NCBI RefSeq assembly: GCF_026151205.1 | Contig: NC_087072.1 | Location: 10,330,169 to 10,394,168, forward strand | Length of the DNA: 64,000 bases | Direction of reading: 5' to 3' | Origin: Bolinopsis microptera | Taxonomy: Eukaryota; Ctenophora; Tentaculata; Lobata; Bolinopsidae | Shown: positions 1 to 18,612 of the stretch, piece by piece | Position numbering within the stretch: position 1 is the stretch's first letter | Layout of the letters: every line of letters starts with the position of its first letter | Position numbers and translations under genes: made by a program | Notes under the pieces: generated by a model | Databases searched by the model: none | Told to the model about the DNA's origin: nothing | Seen by the model: the letters and a program-made list of their open reading frames with translations, nothing else

Positions 1-1221
1 ATCACAGCACACGTCCTGTATATATATGAATGAATATATATTTATATATAGTTGCGTATTTATATATAAGTGTATTTGCTGTTAGGCGTGTTCGTTAGCT
101 AATCAAAATTCGGCTTCACTCTAAGTTCTAACTCGCCGACAGAGTTGTTGGAAACAGGAATTCATTGCCCGCTTCCCGCTCGAATGGTGAAATAATTATA
201 ATCACCCACCACACCGCATGACCATCTGTGATTAATGGTGAGACTTACTGTAACCAGATTTCAGAAATGAATCTCACGATTTCCTAATTCTTATGATCTA
301 ATTTTGGGTGCGAGAGTGAGGCCCTTAGGCTACTCTCCCTGCTCTGCCAGGCCTGAGGTTCTTCAGTATTAGGCTTCTCAGTTTCTTAGTGTTTCGTTGT
401 GATCACTTGTACACTCTGCTGTGCGTGTTGCCTCGCCCGTTAAAATAATCAAATAAGCTTTTACCTTCAACATGAAACGAGTGCCAATCGTATTACAATC
501 AATCTTTCCCATACTTGATATCGTTCCAAGAAATTCTGGAAATTCTCGCAGTAAACATACGCTATTGATATCGTTGCTTTCTTCTCTGCTTGTACGTGTT
601 CCAGTTTCAGTGTAATTGTCGGCCCGAGAGAGTCCAGATGAGGTGATAATCACTTGTTTCAATTTCCACCTCATTTCATATCAACACGAAATTTTATTGT
701 TTTTCTTACATGCGAAAATTGGTGTGCCTTCGACCGGAGTATCGTGTGCTTTCCGTTATGGACGAAAAACGTGATTATTAATGTTTCTTTGTTGTTTTGA
801 CTTCAGTTATGAATCAAGTTTTAATAATCATTGTGATTCACCAGTTTTAATCTTTGATGAACACGGGCGTGTTGCCTATAATCCTTTATTGTGGCTGGCA
901 AGCATTATGCCGAATGATTTTATTCTAACCGTGACTTAATGTCTTGTATTTTTTATTTATTTTGATTTGTTTGTAAGCTGTCACACGATTATAATTCCTC
1001 CTACTAAGAACGGTCCTCAGCAACCGTGGCCATTATTAATATCGGAAATTTCTCGTAATGTCTTGGGTAATCTATTTACCGAAACGACAATCAAATTATC
1101 CGTGTAATCTTTAAATTTTATAAGTATCGTATATCCATTATCCTGTTTTAAGTCATTCAAGTACAATTATTACGGGTACATGAAATTTCTTAGAAAGGTC
1201 TAACCGACTATCTCTCCTTAG
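1..1221. other. Upstream region of Myc, no gene seen
   Basis: AT-rich sequence with an (AT)-rich patch in the first 70 bases. I see no open frame with coding character; short frames here lack recognisable domains. It ends with a polypyrimidine stretch and an AG at 1220-1221 that looks like a 3' splice acceptor just ahead of the Myc start codon, so any promoter or first exon would lie in this region or outside the window. Confidence 0.5.
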
Positions 1222-1235
1222 AACTAAATGATATC

Positions 1236-8073
<6,838 letters not shown>

Positions 8074-8102
8074 GTGAAATACGTAACATTTAATATTAGG
8101 TG

Positions 8103-8108
8103 AATAAA
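8103..8108 (+). promoter_or_regulatory. Candidate poly(A) signal of Myc
   Basis: AATAAA 30 nt after the Myc stop codon. The position would give a very short 3' UTR; other AT-rich signals further downstream may be used instead. Confidence 0.45.
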
Positions 8109-11100
8109 TCGTGTACCATATTTTATTATATCTATGTAAATAATGTTTTTGTACGACCTAAAGATGAAAGATTCGAGTTGAGTGTTTTTTCATACCAGTC
8201 ATGTTTGTTCGTTTATATTTGGCCTTTTTCATTTTGACTTACCCCTAGAATCGTACTTTCCATATGCATAGAGATATTATTATTATCAAGATCATTTTAT
8301 CAATTCATTTACTCAGCCTGATGATGACTGATGATATTACACATCTCGGTTATCCATAACTTATTAAATATGAGAACGTATTACATCTGACCACACCGTC
8401 AGGCTTGTTTATCATAACTGTTTAAAATAACTTATTGTTTTAAAATTTTAGCTTTTGTTTCGGTTAAGCTTAAACCATGAAGCAGAGGGATTGTTTTACG
8501 CTGTATTTCAACAAAATATAATTTTGTTGTGTTACTTACTGTACAGATTAATTGTTTCCGTTTGCTTCGTGGTAACATTTAAAAGACGCATTTAACAACG
8601 TAAGTTGGTGTCCAATATTATTCTGGCTCCTTTCAGAAATGTAATAGACTGATCGGATATTTAAGAATATTTCCAAATGATCACTATTCTGAAAAGGGCT
8701 GTGTCGCTTCGTCAGTCCATTTGCTGGCATGCTCATTCTCCAATGATGTCTACATGCCATAATTTTAAGTTCAGATAAATTATACAATTTCTGTAGTACT
8801 TTCTTGTATCTTTGGGTACAAAACAGTAATGATCGAATGGCAAGATAACCATTTTTCGTTGATGTTAAAAGTTTTATCGGGCATAATAATAACGACCGTA
8901 AATTGAACGGAGCATATTGTTTGTGGACTGACGAGGCTAAATTACTTTATTCAATCTTCTATTCTCTGGAGCCAGTTTTTAGATTGTTCACCCATTTCAT
9001 GCAAGCTTTTCAAACCAAACCGGTGCAAGGATGAACGTCACATAATATAATTCTTTCAACGCTCCCAATGCAATCAATACAATTCCTGCAAAAATTCGAA
9101 ACATTTCTCGATTTGAAGTGACGTTCGCCAAAAGATGCATGAGAGGGTGACAGTCTGAAGAAGAGGGTGGCTCCAGCGTTAGCACTATTTGATCATTTAA
9201 TCGGCATTGTGTACCTGTTAATTCATAATTGCCATTTGAGCAACATTTTATGTGTTAATCTCTGAACTGCATGCAGCAATCCGAAGACATTATCATTGAC
9301 CAGATCTAAGGAATGCTATTGTTCGTTATTTTCGTGAAATGAATACTGATTTTTACGCAAAATAGCTGGATCCCGACGGTACTATATAATGTTTGATTAT
9401 TGACGGCACGATTGTTTGTCTTCTAGTGGTTTGTTTCAGGATGCTAATCTTGGGGGTAAAGTGATCTATTTTCATGTTATCAACTCCAAAGAATTAGCAA
9501 ACTTATTAATTTATTGTATAAAATAACTTTAGAGTAGAAGTAGAAGGCTTTATTTAAAAAGCAAATTTGAATTTGTTGTGTGTTGATACACATCATACAT
9601 TACAATCTTACCGTGATGTTACCTAACTAGAACTGGGAAAAAGATTTTTTGACGTGACCCAGTCATAATTCTCGGTTAAAACGGTTAGGATGTGCCACGT
9701 TTTTACTTAGCCTGTTTATCATGCAAAACTAAAGGGAGTTATGATATTAGTGACATTTATACATTCATTGCATTGTCGAAGAATCTTATCTAGGTTATTG
9801 TTTTTCTACACTAGGAACTTTCAAGAATGGGGCTGCATTTAAAGTATCATGTTAAAAGTTACTCATTTATAATTAATGAGAAATATTAATCCCTCCTTAA
9901 ATTGATTGGCATACATAATTGTTCGCTGTGTGAATCCTAGTCTGGCTGTTTGCTGAATAATGTTTGGTTCAAAAATTCGATCGTCCTCATAATACAATTG
10001 GACTTGGATATTGAAAAGAAATTCCTGGAACTTGAAATTTTGTCCCTGAACCCACCAATTTAGTATTTAGAACAAGAAATTAACGTTTTTTGAAATTACA
10101 AAAACCAACATTTTTTCTGCACTCATAAATTATGATGAGATTACCTGAAAACCAGTATATTTTTAGCGACTCATCGCACAGTTATAGGACAGCAGTAAAA
10201 TTCATCTCCAAAGGGTGTGGTACACGCCCATTTTCCAGTAAATATTAAATATTTGCCTAAGATAACAGAAAAAATCACACCTCTCCCACCACTTACGTAG
10301 TGTAAAAGTTTTACAAAATTTAGTCGGGTATACCACGGTGTAAAACACCGTACCACCACTCAAACACATGTGTTAACTCACGAAACAGTTTAAACCAGCT
10401 AGAGTAGGATTCGATTGAAGCAGCAAAGTTTAAAGTTAACTCTTACAAATAACTTATGTTTGACTTATGGTATTATATGTGTTCTCGTTTATTGTATACG
10501 ATATTATAATCATTTCAGCTTAGTTCAAAAATTCTTGTTATCTCTTGTCTCCCCTTATCTTTATGAAAACAAATAAACTCAATTGGTGGAATGAAGTAAA
10601 AATGTGAGATAACACAAAACATTCCACACAATAACCAATAATCAGTGCTTGGTACATTGTTTCTCTTGGGAGAGCTCCAAAACCGACCATCTAGCCTGGG
10701 AAGCGGCTGTCACTATCACTGACTAACATCTTCTCACCCTGTGATGACTGATGATAGTACACCCCCTGTAACTGTCTCCCCAACATTAATATCATCCCAA
10801 TTCTCACTCTCCTTCCTACGGTCTCGTTCCCTCTAATCGCTATATAATGTCTCTGATAAAAGTTGTAAATTTGATACGTACGGGGAAGAGAGTCTATTAT
10901 CATGTAAATAGTAGGGTCGGAGATGGGCGAGGTTCTGACAGCTCAGCAGCTCGGTTTAATGGTCCTCAGGACAGCTTGCTTTTAGAACATGCAGTGAAAA
11001 CAAGAATGAAAATAGCTTCGTAGTCGGTGGAGGCTGGCAGCGATAATTTTACCCAACTACATGAATTGTATTTGTTCGGCACTAAATTAGAATACTTTCT

Positions 11101-14100
11101 GGAGACGGCCAGTGCTGATGGCCCCAAGTGGATGCTGAAGGCTGAAATCAAATTCTAATTTCATAATTTTCTCTCCCGAAAACTAATTGTGAAGTTGTTA
11201 TTGTGACGCATCACAATCTGCTATTCAAGTTCAAAAGAACGCCGAGCCGGATAAGCCATACCTGAGTAGTTAAAATAGAGAACATTAATTTAATATTTAT
11301 TAAAATGACGAACATTAATGTAATATTTTATTACATTATATATTGTATATAACAATAATTTAATATTAGTACGTGATAGTTTGGTTGAGGTTTGGACGAT
11401 GCACTCAGATGAGAGTTAATAGTTTAATACAATAGAATAGAATTAAAATTTTACACGGCAATTCGATACACATTAAACCCATTCGGATGCTCTCTATGCC
11501 TATAGTATACTATATTTAATCTCATGATGCCTCGAAACTGATTAAGTCCCTTAGCAGCTCGAGTAGTAGAATTTAGCAAGTGCCGAATATGTACACCAGC
11601 TGGACACAGTCGTGGTCTCGTACAAGAATTCCTCTAAAACAGCACAGAATTCATTGTAACAATGAAAAACCACGTCAAGGTCGGGGTCTTATTTCATACT
11701 AGATGGTAAAGTTTAAATTCTTGTTCAGGGTACCTTCAGTGGAACATCATGGAACCCTGCATTATTCTCTAGTTCACACACTACAGTCCACTTTAGCTCC
11801 AAGCTTGACCAGTTACTCGTGACCAGGTCCTTCGTCCACCCGTGCCCTGTTCATCAGTGGGTCACGTTAAATTCAGTGGGCACTTGCTCTGAACCCGTGG
11901 GTTTTCAAATACCCAAACAATTGATCAATTACACAGCTATTGTACGAAATCTTGGACCGATCCCAAAACGTTTCCAAGTATTGAATAAAAGATGATGTTA
12001 TGCACATTTCTTCAGAACAAGCATTGTCCGTGGTCACCGCACTACTGCAAGTGCTTGGTCATCTCATCAAGGATTACTCATAAATGCACATATTGCCCAC
12101 ATATTGTTAGTCAGAGTCACACTCCTTGACCCCTACTAACTCAGCTTATGAATAATGCATGACTCAGCTTATGAAAAGATGTCATGGGTTTGTAAATTAT
12201 TCGGCAGAATTTAAAACCGGTAGAGAGTGCCCACTAATGCCAGAAGAGTGTGGCACAGAAATCTCTGCTAATTCAGAAGAGGACATTATTCAGTCACGTT
12301 TCATGAGTAATTCTGTGATCTAGACTCTGATAATGGAGGTCCGTAGGCGTATTTATCTTGCATGCTCCGAATAGTACGGTGTCTGCACTGTCTGTGCTTT
12401 ATCTAGCACTTTATCGCAATACTATGTGGAATATGAACGGAATGCGTCCCGACCTTTGTCAGCCCGGTGATAGCTATCGACGTGTTGAACTTGAAATGTT
12501 CGAGATTTTGGTTGGTAGTGATGGGCATTGAAGAGTAGGACTAGGATATAAATTGTGTTGGTTGTTGGTCACCAGTATTTTAGGGACCGTTTTAAAGAGA
12601 TAAGTACTGCTGGGTGTTGATGGCTACTTCTACCCGCTTAAATCAGTCCCCGTGAAAATTAAGATAGAAACATTCAGAGGGGAATAACGGCATTATTTAC
12701 TGGTTTAACTCATGTCTCTATAATCTTATTTAGGATTGAAAATCTGTAATGTTGGTTTACATCTAATGCGACATGACAAACTTCGACGAAATTAAGTTTT
12801 CCAGCCTACATTTTTTGCATTGATGCGGTGGATTAATATCATAATTTGTCAACAATCTTATATTAATTTCGGTATGATGTTTTTATTGTCAAGAAAAATT
12901 GTTATTCCGACCGCAAAAAAACCTAAGTTCTGATTGTATTATTATCATATTGAGGGAAAATAACATTGTCGAGACTACCCAACATTTTCAGTTTCTCACT
13001 GTAAATCACAATAATAATAAATATGACACCACACTCACTCCGACACTTCCAAATTTCCGGACTTTTCTGACTATCGTCCAACTACCGGAACCTAACAACT
13101 CTATACTCTTATCATGTGTAGGTTAACAACACATCTATTTATAGTATAACTCTACCAACATCACGTCATTTTATGTAGTCGACCACCTTTCAAAGAGTCT
13201 ATGAACTGTTCTGGTAATATAGGGTGGTTCCAGACTGTTCTGGACTCAAGAGCTCGCCAGGAAAAGCTAATAGAGCAGCCTCACAAAGAGAAGTTTCCGG
13301 TTTCCCCCTGAAATTATGGCAACCAACACAAAGCCTAATTAGACATTACACTTACTTAAGTTATGAGTGGTGTTACAGTTACGTAACTCAATATACACAC
13401 TTATCACATTAATACCTAAATATTTATACCATGAAATGTAGAGGTTACCCTGCTACAATACGTACCTTGGCACCATGGTACCTATGTTCTTATCAGCCTC
13501 ATTTAGCTGCCCTCAGCTGATAAAGAACGAGTCACAATGTCAATGTGTATGTGGGCATCGGACATTGTACAGGATGTTGAGAAGGTGAACAGGCAAAAGT
13601 TTTCGGCAGCAATGTTCCGGGGGTGAAGTGGGCTGGTATTGGGACACGTTCGTCGGGACCCCCTCTAGGCCAGCTGTTCTCTCTCCCGCACGTGCTGTAA
13701 ACCCCCATAGTTAGACCTGTTCACCCTAACAATGGAACCCTATTGTCTCCTTAGAAGGGGGTGAAGCTGTACAAAAAAGTGGTTTCTCCATATTGGCAGG
13801 TTGAGTGGTAAGTGTAACGTAACATTCTGTGTGTTGAGAATGGTGGGATGTTTCTCAGGAAACGAGAAAAATAGAGATAGTGGGAATCCCGTAAAATTAC
13901 ACTAATTGATCATGGGTAATGGTCATCCGATTAAGATTGTTGGGTACATCAACAGCTTTCGCCATTGCATTCATCGGGACTAATTTATAGTAAATTAACC
14001 TGAGAACAGTGCAGAGTGGGGTAACTTGTTCTCACACAGAAGTTCAACGTTATCACTGTGTACTGGGATTATGAGGGTGCTGGAGGGGGGAGAGAGAGAG

Positions 14101-17100
14101 ACCTCACTAGAGGGGAACCCTGTCAAGGTGCAGTGTTGTGAGAAGTTTGTATTTACCCTGAATCTGTGCCATTATTTATGCTGCGAATCTTCTTTATGTC
14201 ATCAACAGTCAGTGATCACGGGTCACTGGTCGCGGTCTGTCACATGAGTTTGGAATTACAGAGAATTCCTTTTGTTGTAACGTAATAATATTATGTAGAT
14301 AATAAATTTAGGGGAATTTGTAAACAATGTACGTGGTCGGTGACACCTGCAGTACACTTCATGAGACAAAGTGTTACGCTGTTCATGCATAATTTTGGGG
14401 AATGCAGCTCAAATATGTCAGGAAATACCCTTGTTATCTTTTGACATTGTGCACTGTGCAGTGGAAATTTAGCAGCGGCAACTTGAAAGTTTTAAAATCC
14501 TTGTCCCTGACTGTGCGTACCTCTGTGTCAACTTTTGGAAAATGGTAATTGGTTTAAACACCATGTTTAAGAAAATTCTTAAATTATTTTATTTTGGGAC
14601 AATCGCAGGCAAACTAAAGAGGTGTGACAAAGAAATAGCCCCAAAATCCACCCCGAACATTACATAATACCTTGCCAAAACGATACCTTGGCAAAGCTAT
14701 TATATAAAATCATTTCTAAGTTTAAAAAAGTTTAAAAACCCCGTCCTTAAAATGGTTTGTAAGCATGGCCAAAACTTTAAAATACTCCCTGGTTTGAGAA
14801 GCTAAGATCTGCATGACCTCATGTACGTCACATCTATTTTGAGAGGGAAGCTTAGAAGCTTGTAAATGCGGTCTATGTTATATCCGTGTATTGAGCATGA
14901 TAACTTATGACACCTTAACCGGATGATTGGTAGCTGCAAGTAGATGATAGACACATTTCTGTGGTTAACAGCATCCCCCGGCCGATATGTGATCCTCACA
15001 TGACACGTCCGGTCCCTTTCTAGGTTTTCTTTTTATCAGCTATGCATTTCATCGCCCCAGAGCATTTCTATGCTTTTCGGTCCCCTAACCAGGCACATAC
15101 ACTCCTGACATAATGGTTAAATTTTCACAAGGTACAAGGGTGACGAAAGGTAATCAAGAAGTTGCGTAGTAGGAGTTATATACCCTGTTAAACATGGCTT
15201 GTTATGTTCAATTTCTTCAGATCCACCCACCCGAGGTCTGTTAATGCTGATCGGCTGAGTATTCTGGGTATGTTCTCAAGTATTATAGGGAGTTGGTAAA
15301 GTTCCAGAAATCTGAGTGACGGACCCGACGTTTGGCCTCCCTCCAGATCGCTCCCAGCAATCATAATAAACTGAAATTATAATATGCGATATCCGCAACT
15401 TGGGAGTCCCCGGTAATGATCTGGTCCCTTCTTGACAAATAAAGACTGCCACTTACTGGCTACTAAATGGTAAATTTGGGGGTGTATAATTGAAGACAAG
15501 TACCGTTTGATGGGGAGAGATTATAACGGCAGGGCCTGAGTTCATGTGGCCAGTAAATCATCATCACACTTTGTGTTGGTCTCTGCCAGTCAATTGGTTG
15601 ATTACTGGGAGTATTTAGTCGGATAAGTGTTTGGAGGGTGCAGGAGCCAAGTTTTAAAAGTATGATTGTCATGTACTGTTACTGTAAAACACCGTCAATT
15701 GGAGTGTTGTAGACCAATTGGGATTGGGAAACCAAAAACTGTGACCAATTCCGTATAAAAAGAAGCAATTTAAGCTCTTGCCAAGCCGAATGATTCTAAT
15801 TCATTTGAGTGGTTATTTCATTAACTAATTTCCAGCGATTAAGCAGGACATTAATCTAAATTTTGATGTGGTGATATATGATATGCTACTATATTTAACC
15901 TTATCAGACTTAAGTGTTTTATCAATAGTTTGACTGTAAAGCCAAATTATCATCTTCAAAGGGACTACACAATAGAATCAGACTTAGAGTCGCAAATCTT
16001 TCACACGCGTTTCATGCTTGACTGAAAATCCATGTTTCGATACACTTCTAGTCTCTGGACGTGATATTTTACAAACTACATCCAAACTTCACACTTGACC
16101 GAAATAGAGATGCCCTGATGTCTGAACATAAAACACTTTTGTCAGCAAACTCACTTTGCAGTTTGCTTGAAGTTTAGGCCAAATTCCATCACGTACGTTA
16201 CATATACTTTGCGAGGACCACCAACCAACTTACTGTATGAGTATCAAGTTTGCAGCTGCAATGTTTACTTTAGGATGGAATCAGCACAAAAATATCGATC
16301 TAACAGGGCTCTGATTTTTAAGATCAAATTAGAGCCTGTGGTAAAGGCACTGGTGGCCAAAGCCCCTCAGGTTAAGATATACCTTTACCTTGAACCGCAA
16401 GATTTAAAGTGCAGCTATCACCTTCACATCGAGTCAACACGTGAGGCGCTAAAAGGGGGCTGAATGGGCCCAAATGTCATGATACACCGTTACACAGTGA
16501 TTCTTTAGACCGTGATGTCATCTGGCGAACCTTGAAATTTGTTAAAATTTGCAACATCAAAATTAGACCCCTTTATTTTTAGCTCCTCTAGTGATCTGTT
16601 TCACATGCGGGTGTTGGAGAACCATTATAACTTATAATTATATATCCGTAATAGAGATCACTAATTGAGGTTTCCTAAAATAGTGCTCCCCGTGAGTCAC
16701 GTGATCCGGCATTTTCAAATCCTCCAAGCTTTCTAGTTGCACAAAACAGGGCTTATTTCTAGGACACGGCGGGGAGTTTTTCTCATCAAGATGGAGATGA
16801 AGCAACAAGCAATGCTTGGTCACGTGATACACAGGACTTTAAGCTCAACATGCACCAACTTCTTTTACCACTTTACGCAAGTCCTGACTCCTGTGGTTTT
16901 GCAAATAATGCTTCATCAGACTAGCCTAGATCATGAACTTCACGAAAATTTGAAGATCTCACATGTTCGTTTATGCTGTGAATTGTGATGCAAAGTTTTA
17001 CACAGTTTAGTGACAGAAGACGAAGTTGAACATGATCTAATATGATTTGTTTCACTGCAGTACTAAGTACGCCACCAGCATGAGTCACTAAAAACTTGCA

Positions 17101-18283
17101 CTATATCACTTATATATGTGCATTTGTGTAATATATTAAGTAAGTATTAACTTTGTATCAAGTGAGTATCTAATTGCAGGGTTGGCACTAAAATCTGGCT
17201 TCATTTCTCTCGCTTACAAACAGACAGTTTTATCAGAACTTCAGCCAGCACGGACCATATTATACAAGTCTCTAATCGAAGTGACTTTTGCATTTTGATA
17301 ACATTTAGAGTACGTAATAGCATTTGATTTATCACCCGAGCAATGTTAACTCATTCGTACTATTATGCCGAAGTTTAGCTTGCTTCTAGCTCGGATACGG
17401 GTCGGTATGATCAGTCAAATTGGGTTACTTCAGGTATAGAATTGCTCATGACCTGGGAATATCCAGGACAGATTAATTAAGGAAAGTCAAGATAGTGTCA
17501 GATCGGTCTCATTTCATACAATATCAGTCTAATTCCATAGGGCGGGTTGAAATTTCACGGCAACATCCCACATGCTACAGGCTGGAAAAACTTGAAACCA
17601 GCCGAACGTTTGAGCTACATTTATGAGCATAAAGCTGTCATCTTCATCCTCCCTCTCACAATTGAGATGTCTTTTAGCCGGCTGGCGAGTATTTCACCAT
17701 TACATAATGTACCATCCGGGTTTTCCAGACTACACGGCGCCAGGTGCTGTAGCCAGGCCACGTGATCACCTAGCAACCAACCGGAGCGGAGGAAAGGGTC
17801 ACGAGACTTGTGAGTGGAGAAGGAAATAGGGGTCCTGTCTTAGGGCAACAAGCCTGGGAAGCAATCTAACTAGCTTCCAGTTCCAAGATTTTTTATGAGA
17901 GGCCTTTTTACGTTTTGTGGAAGTGGTACAATAACAAACAAGACATGTTTAAAGAATATTTCCAAATAGGCTGACACTGGCTAGTCTGGGAAGAGATGGT
18001 AAGGAAATGCTGGCATTGCCACCATATAGTGTCTAGACTGGACATTAATAGCCCTTCTCCCCCACCGTCCCGTTCTCCAGCACACTGCCACCAAATGCTT
18101 GAAAAACAGAGGTTACCAACATGGCCTGACCCTCGCAAAACATTCCTTACTACCAAAACATCTTCATGTAAGGAAACACGCACAACACGCCACATCACAT
18201 GTTTATTTATATCAACACGTGACTTATCGTACCATAACCTTTAGTATTGTTATGCTGAGTGAACCTTCAAATCAAAGCCTAAC
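8109..18283. other. Gene-poor interval downstream of Myc
   Basis: About 10 kb of AT-rich sequence. Open frames are all under about 100 codons and show no domain. No tRNA, rRNA or well-structured repeat is evident. It could hold Myc regulatory DNA or a noncoding transcript, but nothing in the sequence proves either. Confidence 0.5.
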
Positions 18284-18346
18284 CACTTTATCTACAATCT
18301 ACAAATATTGAATGCAATGGCTTTCAGCCAATTTCAGAATTTCCAG
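18284..18346 (+). repeat. Short diverged repeat, left of the Penelope-like element
   Basis: A stretch centred on tttcagccaatttca resembles 22218-22275 on the other side of the retroelement, in the same orientation. It may be part of a terminal repeat of the element or of an older repeat family into which it inserted. Confidence 0.4.
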
Positions 18347-18612
18347 ATAATAGTGTTAAAATATCACTTTGGAATTTGAATTTCCCTATATCACTAGCCA
18401 CATAATGTTATCGTACCAAAGTATCGGTCGCGAAGAATCTCGCCAGGCTACACTGCGTCGGTGGGAGAACTATTTAGGTTCATGACATCTAACGCCCGCC
18501 CAATCATGGCAGCCCCATGACAATAGGTTGATGTCCGACCCGTTGTCCTTGGCCTATCTCGAGTCGTTGGGTCTAGGCGGAAACGCCGAAAGGGATGATG
18601 TTACCTTCTTGA

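Noticed and set aside
378-674. 98-codon - strand frame upstream of Myc
   Set aside because: No recognisable domain and no supporting splice or start context.
16167-16463. 98-codon + strand frame in the gene-poor interval
   Set aside because: No domain or neighbouring exons; length expected by chance over 10 kb.
18408-18612. Hammerhead ribozyme upstream of the Penelope-like element
   Set aside because: Some Penelope-like elements carry one. A ggaaac and paired gaccc/gggtc are present, but the CUGANGA core is not, so I do not call it.
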